From Boesenbergia rotunda (taxonomy: Eukaryota > Streptophyta > Magnoliopsida > Zingiberales > Zingiberaceae): DNA of 64,000 bases. The position numbers were made by a program, and so were the translations under genes. Numbering within the stretch: position 1 is the first letter of the stretch; every line of letters begins with the position of its first letter. Shown here in pieces: positions 1 through 11,332 of the stretch. Under the pieces are notes generated by a model that saw only the letters and a list, made by a program, of their open reading frames with translations, searched no databases and was not told where the DNA came from. The DNA lies in assembly GCA_024364735.1 (NCBI GenBank), contig JAGFNQ010005396.1, positions 46,284 to 110,283 on the forward strand, written 5' to 3'.

Positions 1-1147
1 TGGTTTTTTTTTTTTGAAAGCTTAGAACACCCTGACTATGTCTTTAGACTTAAGAAAGCCCTATATGGACTTAAGCAAGCACCTAGGGCCTGGTATGAAA
101 GACTGTCTAACTACTTAGTTTCAAAAGGTTTTAACCAAGGCAAAATTGACCCAATACTATTTGTTAAAACCCTAAAAAATGATATTTTTGTAGCCCAAGT
201 ATATGTAGATGATATAATATTTGGCTCAACTAACTCAGACTTTTTACCAAGATTTCACAACGATAATGGAAACTGAATTTGAAATGAGTTTAGTAGGTCA
301 ATTAACTTTCTTTTTAGGGCTACAAATAAAACAGACCAGTGAGGGTACCTTTGTCTATCAACAAAAATACACAAAAGAACTACTTAGAAAATTTGGAATG
401 GATAATACAAAAGAGATTAAGACACCAATGGCTACCAATCAAACTATAGATAGTGACCCAAAAGGCAAACCTGTTGACCTTAAGTACTATAGAAGTGCTA
501 TAGGAAGCCTACTTTACTTAACTGCAAGTCGACCTAATATTCTTTTTGCAGTTAGTATGTGTGCTAGGTATCAAACATGTGCTAAAGAGTCACACCTAAC
601 CCTAGTTAAAAGAATATTTAGGTACCTTAAAGGAACAGAAAGATTAGGAATTTGGTACCCTAGAACATCCCAGTTTGAGCTTATTGGATATTCTGACTCA
701 GACTATACTGGCTGTAAATTAGACAGAAAAAGTACCAGTGGTGGATGCCAACTTCTAGGACCCTCACTAGTTAGTTGGTTTAGTAGAAAACAACACTGTG
801 TTGCCCTATCCACCACTGAAGCTGAGTACATAGCTATGAGTGAGTGTGTAGCCCAACTACTCTGGATGATGCATACCCTAAAGGACCTTCACTTAGATTT
901 TAAACAAGTCAAAATTTTTATAGATAACCTAAGTTCAATCAATTTAACCAAAAACCCAATACACCACTCTAGGACCAAACATATAGAAATCAAACACCAT
1001 TTTGTCAGAGATCATGTAAATAAAGGAGAAATTGAACTTAACCATGTTGAATCTAAGTCTAACCTAGCTGATATATTTACGAAACCACTTCCTGAATCTG
1101 AATTTAGCAACTTAAGAAGGTTAATAGGAATGTGTGTTATAGACTAG
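1..1147 (+). pseudogene. E1 pol 3' end: reverse transcriptase and RNase H, frameshifted
   Basis: The first ~240 bases encode the end of a copia reverse transcriptase: the LYGLKQAPRAWYERL block, then the catalytic YVDD at 202-213 followed by IIFGSTNSD. A one-base frameshift near 243-247 moves the reading to the frame open from 221 to 1147. That part carries the connection domain and RNase H: SDSDYTGC, DRKSTSGG, the TEAEY motif and IDNLSSINL, ending with the lineage signature DIFTKPLPESEF. The RNase H key acidic residues look intact, unlike E2. The 5' part of pol is outside the window. The frameshift makes it non-functional unless it is a sequencing error. Confidence 0.88.
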
Positions 1148-2172
1148 GACTGACCTGATAAGCTTAAGTTGACTTTTGGTTTAACTAATTAAGCTTGCGA
1201 GTTTAAAAACATGGATTTTTCAAACTTGTTTTTCAAAAGTTTATTGTCGTTCAAAATTTAACTTAAACACGGACTTTTCAAACTTGTTTTTCAAGAACTT
1301 TATTGTCTTTCAAAATTTGATTTTCAAAACTGGCAGGCTTAGCCTAAGCTTGACCCCAAGAATTGCATGAACCTATAGATTTAGGTAGCCGCATCTCACA
1401 AAACACATTAAGATTAACTTGTTTGTGTTTGCAAAAACATAGAACGGTTGTGAGATGCATAGGATACTGCCTGGACTTCCGAATGCTTAAGTCAGTGCAT
1501 CACAGTAAGTCTGGGCATAAAATACCAACATTACAGTGATCAAGTCAAGTAGTCTTGCACTAAAATCTGAGCTAGACATTATTACTTGACTTGACTAACA
1601 CAGTGAACACTACTATCATCTAGATAGTTAGTCAGTAACTAGGGTTAGACACATGAAAATGGACCACAATCATTACTTGGTCCAGGGGGAGCAGAGGTCA
1701 AAATACTTTTTCAAAATATCATTTTTGACAAAACACATTTGAAAATTTTGATAAAAGTTGATAAAGATTGAGAGGGAGTTCCAGCTAATCCCTAAAAATA
1801 TTTTTTTTGATTAAGAGTGATATTATATTTTCTGAAAAAAAAATCTTTTTTGAAAGAATTTTTTTTTTTTGAAAGGTAAGTTAATAGATTTAAGACTAGT
1901 TTTTTTTCTAACACTTAGCCTATATTTCTACTCCCTTAAACTTGTTATGCTTATATCTTTTTTAATGAATGACAAAGGGGGAGAGTAGGGTAAAAGGGTT
2001 AGAAAATTGCAAACAGCATGCTTATTTCACATTTATTTACCTCTACTTTCTTGTGTGCTGCAACTTTCATACCTATGCTTGTGTTATATTGTTTGCATGT
2101 TTATGCAAGTTCATATCTGCTATTTTTTTCTAACTTTAACCTGAGTTGTCAATACATCAAAAAGGGGGAGAT
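1148..2172 (+). other. E1 3' untranslated region with two polypurine tracts
   Basis: No coding potential. Near 1320-1450 it has the block found after pol in E2 and E5 (CTATAGATTTAGGTAGCC then CATCTCACAAAACAC). A G-rich tract AAAGGGGGAGAG lies at about 1974-1985, and the presumed plus-strand primer AAAAAGGGGGAGAT at about 2159-2172 directly abuts the LTR. Repeated polypurine tracts upstream of the LTR are a known Sirevirus trait. Confidence 0.75.
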
Positions 2173-3533
2173 TGTTGGTGGTTTGCACTAACGGTCAAAC
2201 TCGGGTTTTGATGTATGACAAAGTGGTTAAAGTTAGGGTTGTTGGTTTTTAACCTATTTACTAAGTGTGCAGGGTTGAAAGACTTAGGACCAGACACCAG
2301 GCTGAAGTCCAGGATGGTTGAGTCCTGGCAGGAAGTCCAGTTGGGTCCGCGGGACCTGACAACTGGCTGAAGACCAAGTTGGTTGAGACTTGGCAGGAAG
2401 ACCAGAGTGGTTGAGCCTTGGCAGGAAGTCCTGGTGGGTCAAGAAGTCAAGTAAAGGTGCACAAAGGGTAAGTGAGGTAAGTCACTGGAGGAGCGAACCA
2501 ATGAGGACGAGTCCATTTATGGGACTTTAGGCGCGGTCCAATTTAGACCCATTTGGGTGATCTAAGTTGAGGCCTGGTTAGATCCTGGTCTAGGAGACAG
2601 GGTCTAATTAACTATGAATATATTTTACTCCAATATATTTGATAACATTATCTTACAGGGTTTGTTTGATATATGGACTAAGCTACAAAACACTTCTTGT
2701 GTAAATTAAGTCCTATCCATTTTGTTTAATTACTTAGTTACATCTTATTTAATTGTTTATTAATTCATACTTTGTTCGGTGAAGCATGAGGATAGAAACA
2801 AATCTCCTTTGAATTAATTTTTAATTTGCTAAAACTTGTTCACTTCTTGTTAAATTAATTCCTATCCATTTTGTTACATCTTATTTAATTGTTTATTAAT
2901 TCATATTTTTCGGTGAAGCATGAGGATAGAAACAAAGTCTCCTTTGAATTAATTTTTAATTGCTAAATATTGGATAAGGAGCACACGTGAATAGGATCTG
3001 GATAAGAACCAAAAGGCTCGAGAGCCCCTCTATAAAAAGCCTGGCTGTAGAGCTTGAAGGAATATCGAAATATTTTTCTGAAAAAAAGGCTTTTCAAGTG
3101 CTCTCTCTTCCAAACTCTCCTGCTGCGGTCCAAGCTACGACGTGTTCACGTTTGATCGCTACCGGAACTTCAACCCCAACATCTGAGCCCATCTAGGAGA
3201 TCTTCTAAGTTGTTGGGTAACGCAATTTTTATTTCTTGCATTTAATTACTTGAAAGTGTGGGGTTGTCACACTTTCAATTCTTTTGTACTCGCCTACTCT
3301 ATCGGGGTTTACCGGTAGAGAGTTTTAGTGGATTGCCCAACGGAAAGGTCCGAGGGACCTGAGCCTTCGAGTAGGAGTCGTCGAAGGCTCCGAACGCAGT
3401 AAAACTACCTGTGTCGTTTGTATTGGTTTTTCGTTCGTGTTTTATTTTTTCCGCTGTGCACGCTTTTTAAAGCGCTCTAATTTTTTAAAAAGTCACGTGA
3501 TTCACCCCCCCCTCTCACGTGCATTGATCCTAC
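2173..3533 (+). repeat. E1 3' LTR
   Basis: Starts TGTTGGTGGTTTGCAC right after the polypurine tract and ends ATTGATCCTACA, where E2 LTR sequence resumes. Length about 1.36 kb. A TATA-like TATAAAAAG lies at 3031-3039 and a C-rich run near 3503-3512, as in the other Sirevirus LTRs here. Its terminus is the reverse complement of the start of the - strand LTR at 61417, so the two may be one family. The short reading frames inside it are not believable genes. Confidence 0.85.
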
Positions 3534-4355
3534 ATGCAGGACCGAAGGAACGAGTCTCTGCAGCTCAGAACGTTCCAAAGGAGAGGAGCAGCAGCTGGGT
3601 TGGGCGCCAGGGAGGTCCCGGGTGCCCTATGTCAAAGACAAACAAAGAGTTAGCAAGAAAAAGCTTCGGAAGCCTATGCTCCCGGGCGCTCCCTTTCTCC
3701 CGGGCGCCCCGGATGCTTAGGGCGCCCTGGGTCCAAGCCAACGAAGCGGATAGAGTTTGAGCAAGCGAGAAGCTAGCAGACCGAGTCAACCCGGGCGCCC
3801 CTGCTTCTCGGGCGCCCCCGTCAAACCTCGAGCCCGATCCTTGAGGGATAAGGGCTGACCGAGATTGTTGCGGATCGAAGGCCATGTAGAGGGCGCCCCC
3901 AACGTCCAGGGCGCCCCCAGCACTACTATAAATAGGCCTCGACCCCCAAGGCTTCAAGACACAGTTTTCCAACTCCAATACGCTCTTCGACTCAAGCGCT
4001 CTGCTCCGGAAACCTTCCATCTCGAGATTCTAGCGCCGACGACGACCCTACGCACCAAAGAACGATATACACTGGGCGTCGGTAATGAAGAGTTAGTTTT
4101 TAATTGTACTTTTACTGCACTACTACTGTATATCTTCTTGTAATTATTTGCGCGATTATAGTATTACCCGCAGTAAACGGTCAACGATCATGGGCCTTGG
4201 AGTAGGAGCCGACCGCGACTTCGAACCAAGTAAATCCTTGTGTTCGTGTCTTTCTTTGTGTTTTTAATTTCTGCTGCTTATTCTCTTAAGGTTTTATCCG
4301 AAAATGTTTTATGATATTCACCCCCCCCCCCTCTATCGTTATTCTCGATCCAACA
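3534..4355 (+). repeat. E2 5' LTR, 5'-truncated by E1
   Basis: Matches the last 821 bases of the 3' LTR and ends GATCCAACA immediately before the primer-binding site. It contains several GGGCGCC palindromic motifs at about 3604-3930, a TATA box, and the poly-C/CTCTATCG segment typical of these LTRs. The frames on both strands here (for example 3565-4020) are LTR noise. Confidence 0.9.
3927..3934 (+). promoter_or_regulatory. TATA box of E2 5' LTR
   Basis: TATAAATA follows a cluster of GGGCGCC palindromes; the same arrangement occurs in the 3' LTR at 12237-12244. It is the likely core promoter for the genomic RNA. The insertion of E1 upstream would have separated it from the rest of U3. Confidence 0.65.
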
Positions 4356-4357
4356 AG

Positions 4358-4369
4358 TGGTATCAGAGC
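4358..4369 (+). other. Primer-binding site (initiator Met-tRNA)
   Basis: TGGTATCAGAGC, complementary to the 3' end of plant initiator methionine tRNA, lies two bases after the LTR end. The same 12-mer marks E5 (52449) and, on the other strand, E3 and E4. Confidence 0.92.
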
Positions 4370-4541
4370 GGGGAAGCTCAAATCTGGTGCAACCACCAAT
4401 TTGAGAATTTTTTTTCGAATTTCTTTTTAAATTAGTGCAACACCCCTCGATAAATATTTTTTTTCTTCCCGCACTACTAATCTAAGACCAAGTCTTGGGA
4501 TATTTCTTTCTTTTTACTCTTATTTTCAGATAAATTTTTAA

Positions 4542-6187
4542 ATGGCCATGCAAGAAAGCTTCAGTACCGCGAGACCGCCGCTCTTCAGTGGGGAGGACTT
4601 CTCCTACTGGAAGAGCAGAATGGAGGTCCACTTGAAAACTCAGGTGGACATGTGGATAATCATCCTGTCTGGACTGAAGATTCCGAAGAATGCTGAAGGA
4701 GTGCCACAGTCTTACGCTTAGTGGGACACCGCTTTCAAAGAAAAATCGAAGCTGATGCAAAAGCAACCCAGACACTTCAATGCGACCTGACCAAGGAAGA
4801 GTTGAATCGAGTAGGACCATTCAACAGTGCAAAGGAGCTGTGGGGTAAGCTGATCGAGCTGCACGAAGGAACTTCAGATACTCGAATCAGCAAGAGAGAT
4901 CTCCTCCTGAACAAGTTGTACATGATCAAGATGAATGTCAACGAATCAGCAACCCAGCTCCACGCTAGAATTTAGGAGTTAATGAACGGACTACACACAA
5001 TCGGTCACAAGGTAGAAAACCCTGACCTGATAAAGTACGCTCTTAATGCTTTTCCGAGAAACACCTTGTGGGCATCTATGGTAGATGCATACAAGGTTTC
5101 AAGGGACCTTTCAAAAATTAAATTAGATGAACTGTTTTCAGAACTTGAGTTACATGAGCAAACTAACTGCAATCTGCCCGAGAAAGGCATTGCCATTGTT
5201 GCAAGTAAAGCTGGAAAGATAACCAAGAAGAAGCCTCAACCTGCACCCGAGTCTGATTCAGATTCAGACTCAGAAGACAACGAAGGAGATCGACCCAAGA
5301 TGGTCCGGCTCGCCCCGAACTACTACAAGGAATTGAAGAATCAATCCAACAGATGAAAAGCCAGCCGAAAGAAGGACGATCCAACTGAACCAATGAAGAA
5401 CAAATCAAGTGTAACTTGTTTTGATTGCAACAAAAAGGGTCATTTCAAATCGGAATGCCCTAACCTAAAGAAAGCCAAGAAAGCAAGAAGAAAGAAGGCT
5501 CTTCAAGCAAGGTGGGACGAGTCTTCCTCCGAAGAAGAAGAAGAGACCCCACAGTCGAACCTGCTTGCACTTACCGCCTCAGAAGAAATCGAGACCGAGT
5601 CAGAATCGGAGCCGGACGACGAAAAACTCACGTTTTCAGAGGATGGTGGAATCACTGTAAGTGGTTTTTCTAGAAGTCAATTAAACGAATTAATTACATA
5701 TCTTTCTCAAGATTTGGCAAAAGCTAAACTCCGAGTCGAATCTCTCCGACAGGAAGTAAAACTCCTGAAAGAGGGAGTTGACTCTGGATCCTTAACTGAG
5801 AAGGTTCATGAAGGAACCTCTACTCAAGTTGAAAAACTTGAGAAAGAGAACTCCTCCTTGAAAACTCAAGTCAAGGACCTCAGAACAGCATTAGAATGGT
5901 TCACTTCTGGTTCCAAGGGTCTAGACATGATTCTTAGAAAACAGAAGTTGGTTCTAAATCGATCCGGATTAGGCTATAGAACCAAATCTAGACAAAGATC
6001 CTACTATGCTGTACTGAACCAGTCCAGACCTAAAATTCAGGCATGGGTACCCAAACTATGCCTGAACAAACAAACTGGATCAAATCAGTATTGGATCCAC
6101 AAGGACAAGATTCACATCTTGCCGAACCATTATCGTGGCTTTAGTCCAGGAGGAGCCAAATTAAAAACAATATTTATAGTTAGATAA
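4542..6187 (+). pseudogene. E2 gag, broken by stops and a frameshift
   Basis: The start ATG at 4542 opens the Sirevirus Gag N-terminus (MAMQESFSTARPPLFSGED). A TAG at 4719 ends it after 59 codons, and a one-base loss near 4747, relative to E5, shifts the frame. The rest reads in another frame with in-frame stops at 4973 and 5354. The zinc knuckle is intact: CFDCNKKGHFKSEC (C-X2-C-X4-H-X4-C), coded near 5420-5461. Downstream are an acidic Ser/Glu-rich stretch and a predicted coiled coil (about 5680-5930) that resembles E3 and E5. Gag would form the virus-like particle and bind RNA. This copy cannot make a full protein. Confidence 0.9.
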
Positions 6188-6883
6188 ATTTCAATTCTTG
6201 TTTTCAAATTGCATGATTGTTTGTTTATTTAATTTTTGCAATCTACCATGCTTAGACTTAGGAATGATTAGTTTAAGGACTGAACCAGCTTAACTAAAAT
6301 TTGAACAACATAGTATTGGGTGGCGGTGAGATGATAGTACGTTAGGGAAGCTAATTCTAATAAGGTCAAGTATACTCTACTTGGTCTCTTTAGACTGGTG
6401 AAACTAGCCGAAGTTACCGATCCAAGACCCGAGCTAATTAGACCAGAATTTTTCAAAAAAATTAATTTTGAAAATGAAATTTCATTAAAAGGCTTTGTCA
6501 AGGAAAGGGTTGATGATCCAATAAGGCTACGGCCAAAGAAGGCCTAGTGCCTTGCCAAGACCTGGAAGCCAATTTTTGAAATTCAAATTCAAATTATTCT
6601 TTGTAAAATTTGAATCTAATATAAATTTTCAGTTAATTATAGATTCAAACATTTTTTTAAATCAACTGTTTTTAAAATTAATTTAACTTTTTCAAAATAA
6701 ATCATGATTTTACAAAAATAATTTTATCTACTAAAACCTGTCTCACAAATCCTATAAGGCTAACGTGATTGATAACCCTAGATTTGGGTGAGACATACTA
6801 GGCTGTGAAAATCAATTTAGGCTATTCCTGATTCTAATTGGATCCAAATCAACAAAACTCTTTATGTGTAGGAACATAAAGAT
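6188..6883 (+). other. gag-pol spacer, conserved with E5
   Basis: No convincing reading frame. The block at about 6280-6560 (AACAACATAGTATTGGGTGG; later GGTTGATGATCCAATAAGGC) recurs closely in E5 at about 56010-56280. A second shared block, CTGTCTCACAAA, lies near 6740. It shows where E3 and E5 stop resembling autonomous elements, just before pol. Confidence 0.7.
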
Positions 6884-9800
6884 TTGGAACAATGGATGTT
6901 GGATAGCGGATGCTCCAGACACATGACTGGGGATAAATTAAAATTCACCAAACTCAAGTTCAAATACCTAGGCTCAGTAGCATTTGGCAACAATGCTACA
7001 CTCAAGGTGATTGGGTCAGGTAATATTGAACTTAAGTCTGACTTTGTTATTAAGAAAGTTCTTTTGGTTGAAAATTTTAAATTTAACTTGCTTAGCATAA
7101 GTCAATTGTGTGATACTGGTTATATAGTTACCTTTATCAATTCTAACTACCTGATTAGAAACTTGCAAGACTCAGAAATCATGCTTAAGGGCACTATGAA
7201 AAATAATGTTTACACTATAAACCTACCTCTAGTACCTAAGTGCATGTTAACTCAGTTAGAACAATCAAACCTCTGGCATAGGAGATTAGGTCACACAAAT
7301 TTGAGAATAATTTCGAAAATTACCCAACTTGGCCTAATTAAAGGTATCCCTAAAATTAAAAATCATGAAAACTTAATATGTGAATCATGTAATCAAGGTA
7401 AACAAACCAGGTCTAATCACAAACAAATTCAATCTGATCTAACTCAAACCACACTTGAGTTCCTGCACCTTGACCTATTTGATTCACATGGAGCCAAGTC
7501 ACTAAGCGGAAACCGGTACTGCTTAGTAATAGTTAATGATTACTCTAGGTTTACCTGGGTTAGGTTTCTAAAGACCAAAGATGAAACCCTAAACCTATTT
7601 AATGACTTTTGTAAGTTAATTGAAAATCAAAATGATACAAAAATCAAAAGACTTAGGAGTGACCACGGGGGAGAATTTGAAAATCAACGATTCGAGGAAT
7701 TTTGTAAGGTAAATGGGTATATACATGAATTTTCGTGTCCTAGAACCCCCCAGTAAAATGGCATAGTCGAAAGGAAAAATAGAACCCTACAGGAAGCCGC
7801 TAGGGCTATACTCAATGAATTCAACTTAGCTAACCAATATTGGGCAGAAGCAATTAGTACGGCTTGCTACATCCAAAATAGGGTCCTAATTAACAAATGA
7901 CACAATAAAACACCCTATGAATTATACTACCATAGACTTCCAAACCTACACTACCTAAGGGTCTTTGGGTGCAAAGTTCATATCCTAAACACCAAGGACT
8001 ATCTAGGTAAATTCAAGTCTAAGTCAACCCCAGGCATCTTCCTAGGATATTCAACCACAAGTAGAGCCTATAGGGTTTACAACAAACAAACTAAGAAAAT
8101 TGAAGAAATAACAAATTTAATATTTGATGAAGAAATCAATTCAAATTCTGATAATCCAGATCTAACTTCATCAAAAACTGATCAAGAAGATAATGAACAA
8201 ACAGTTGAACCTTTAAATGAACTAATTATTGAACCAACTTCTGAGTCAATTGAACCAAATGTTGAACCAAACATTGAACCAAATATTGAACCAAATGGAC
8301 CAGCCGGACCTGAGGCTGAACCAAGTTCTAGAAAAATCAAGAAACCCAGACTTAGTCACCCTACTGATCAAATTGTGGGTGATCCAACTTTAGGAGTCAG
8401 AACTAGGTCTTCCTATAAAAACCTTAGTTAGATAGCAATGTTTTCAAAAATTGAACCTAAGACTATAGAGGAAGCTCTACCTGATCCTGATTAAATCATA
8501 GCTATGCAAGAAGATTTAGACCAATTTGAAAGGAACCAAGTCTGGGAACTAGTACCTAAACCTGAGGGCAAATCCGTCATTGACACTAAGTGGGTTTTTA
8601 GGAATAAGTTAAATGATCAAGGGGAGATAGTCAGAAATAAAGCCTGCTTAGTAGCAAAAGGATTCAGTCAGGTAGAAGGGTTAGATTATGACGAAACCTA
8701 TGCCCCGGTAGCTAGACTTGAGTCCATTAGGATGTTATTAGCCTTTGCATCCCAAAAAGGATTTAAACTATACCAAATGGATGTAAAGTCAGCCTTTCTA
8801 AATGGATTCATTAAGGAAGAAGTCTATGTAGGACAACCCCCTGGTTTTGAGGACTTAGAAAGACCTGACCATGTTTACAAACTTACTAAAGCACTTTATG
8901 GACTAAAACAAGCACCTAGGGTCTGGTATGAACGCTTATCAACCTACCTAATTTCTAAAGAATTTAAACAAGGACAAATTGACTCAACCCTATTTATTAA
9001 AACCTTAGGAAAAGAAATCTTTATTGCCCAAATATACGTCGATGATATAATCTTTGGGTCTACTAACTCAAATTTCTTAAAAGAATTCGTTAAAATAATA
9101 GAAAATGAGTTTGAAATGAGTTTAGTTGGTGAGCTTAACTTCTTTCTAAGGTTACAAATTAAACAAACTAGGGATGGAAACTATGTCCATTAATCCAAAT
9201 ATGTTAAAGAGTTAATAAAGAAATTTAAAATGGATAACTCTAAAAGAATAAGTACCCCAATGGCCACAAATGTAAAAATAGATAGTGACCCTGATGGTAA
9301 ACCAGTAGATCTTAAACTTTTTATAGGAGTGTGATTGGAAGTCTACTATATCTTATAGACAGCAGACCTGATATCCTTTTTGCTGTAGAAATGTGTGCTA
9401 GATACCAAACCTGTGCTAAGGAAACTCACTTAGCAGCCCTAAAAAGAATACTAAGATATATTAAGGGCACCCTAAATGCAGGGATTTGGTATCCTAGGAC
9501 CTCAACCTTCGATTTGTCAGGATACTCAGATTCTGACTACGCTGGTTGTAAATTAGATAGAAAGAGCACAAGTGGAAGCTGCCAACTGTTAGGAAATAGT
9601 CTAGTAAGTTGGTGCAGCAAAAAATAACACTGTGTAGCTCTATCCACGACTGAAGCTGTGTATGTTGCCTTAGGAGAGTGTGTAGCACAACAATTATGGA
9701 TGATGCACACTCTTAAGGACTTCCAGCTTAACTACACCCAAACTCAGGTCTTCATTGACAATATAAGCTTAATTAATCTAACTAAAAACTCAATCCAACA

Positions 9801-9981
9801 TTCCAGAACTAAACACATAGAAGTTAAACATCACTTTGTGAGAGATCATGTAGCCAGGGGTGAGATAGTCCTTAAGCATGCAGACTCTAAATCTAACTTA
9901 GCTGACATATTCACCAAACCCCTACCTGAGTCTGAGTTCAGCTCACTAAGAAGGCAGTTAGGATTATGCTTGGTAGAATAG
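6884..9981 (+). pseudogene. E2 pol: protease, integrase, reverse transcriptase, RNase H
   Basis: Protease: DSGCSRHMTGD at residues 6-16 from the 6884 start. Integrase: LWHRRLGH with a C-X2-C partner (CESCNQGK), then core motifs HLDLF, RSDHGGEF and VERKNR. Reverse transcriptase (8504-9193): QMDVKSAFLNG, LYGLKQAPR and YVDDIIFGS. RNase H: SDSDYAGC, DRKSTSGS and DIFTKPLPE. Breaks: stops at 7754, 7898, near 8431, 8493, 9191 and 9625, and a frameshift near 9320. The TEAEY motif of RNase H reads TEAVY, replacing a conserved, probably catalytic Glu. A run of about eight 'EPN'-type units at 8190-8310 separates integrase from RT. Non-functional, but the best guide to what E3 and E5 lack. Confidence 0.93.
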
Positions 9982-11332
9982 GTTTACTCTATTTTTTGGT
10001 TTTTAAATTGCTGCTTCAGTTTTTAAAATAATTTTAAAAACCGTTTTACTTAATTTCAAAATCAACTTTTAATTAGTTTGAAAAATTTTTTTAGCTTTTT
10101 AATAATTTTTTGACTTATTTTATTTTAAAAACTACTCCTTCAAAACTAGGGCTTTTTCGCAAATGGACTTAGCCTAGGCCCTAACCCTAGAACTGCATGC
10201 ACCTATAGATTTAGAAACCAGCATCTCACAAGCACCTTAGAGTACTTTTGACTGATAACCTAGAATGGGTTGAGATGCTTAGGTCTTTGCCTTAATTCAA
10301 GATGTAGATCAGTGCATCTGCAGTAATTGGGGCACTAAATACAACTTAAATAGTAATCAGGTTAAGTGTCAAGTTTAGAAAATCTAACTTGAACAGAACA
10401 CTTAACTTGACTAACCCTAGCGAAAACTACTGTTTATAACAGTTAGTTAGTAGCTAATTGGGTTAGACAGGACCCTACAGAGATAATTTCAATTGATTTG
10501 ATTCAGTTTACATCATGAATTGGTTCAGTACAACATATTATTATATCCTTATCTAATTTATTTATTTTAGCTATGCTGCTTTGCTTTTGATATATGGCAA
10601 AGGGGGAGAGATAGGAAAAGAGAGAAACCTTAAAATTTTTTCAAAATTCAAAACTTTATCCTTTCTAATCAAAAAGTTTAAGCTAAGTTTTTTTAAACTG
10701 CTTTCAAAGTACTTAAGCTAAATTTTTGTTCAAAACTGTTTCAAAAGTACTTGACTTAAATTATTTTAAAAAATTCTAAGTAGTACTTGACTTAAATTGT
10801 TTTAAAAAATTTCTAAGTAGTACTTGACTTAAATTGTTTTCAAAAAATTCTAAGTACTTGACTTAACCCAATTTCAAAATTGTTTTTAGGTACTTGACCA
10901 AAGCTGCTTACAAAAGTATTTCGAAGTACTTAAACTCAAGCTATGTTCAAAACTTTTTCTAAGTTTATATCTTGAATAGAAAAGTTACTAAAGAACTAAA
11001 GAGATTGAGTTTTTTGTTAAACTTCAGAAAATGATTCTACTAAGTTTTTGACTTAAAATTTTCTAAGTGTAAAGTTTCTAAGTGTCCAAATCAAAACTTT
11101 TTTGGACCAAAATTTCTTTTGGAAAATAGCTTCTAAAACTTCTGTTGAAAAATGTTCTAAGTGTTGAAAAATCAATTCCATCTTTAGACATAGAAATTTT
11201 TTCAAACCCCACGAACCTTTGAAAAACCTAAGGGGAGATTCCTTCCAGAGGGAGAAAACTAAACTAGTATTTTACCTGTTTGATTAAATTAACTTTTTGA
11301 ATCGGGTTGCCATAAATCAAAAAGGGGGAGAT
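9982..11332 (+). other. E2 3' untranslated region with tandem repeats and polypurine tracts
   Basis: Non-coding. About 10140-10450 is a block shared with E3 and E5 (TTCGCAAATGGACTTAGCC; CATCTCACAAGCACCTTAG). A G-rich tract AAAGGGGGAGAGATAGG lies near 10598-10614. From about 10680 to 10960 are imperfect tandem repeats around 'TTCTAAGTAGTACTTGACTTAAATTG'-like units of roughly 40 bases. The primer tract AAAAAGGGGGAGAT is at about 11319-11332, next to the LTR. Confidence 0.75.

Larger units (their letters stand above)
1..3533 (+). mobile_element. E1: 3' part of a Sirevirus-type Ty1/copia element
   Basis: The 3' half of a Ty1/copia retrotransposon: end of pol, 3' untranslated region, polypurine tract and 3' LTR. 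Its 5' half lies left of the window. The Sirevirus assignment rests on the G-rich tract AAAGGGGGAGATTG, a second upstream copy of that tract, and close protein similarity to E2. The right end is sharp: sequence after 3533 matches, from position 11844, the interior of E2's 3' LTR, so E1 was inserted into the 5' LTR of E2. The target duplication cannot be checked because the left end is missing. Confidence 0.85.

Noticed and set aside
3437..4143. Overlapping frames of 90-150 codons on both strands
   Set aside because: They lie wholly in LTRs, recur in the paired LTR (11731-12538) and result from GC-rich palindromic repeats.
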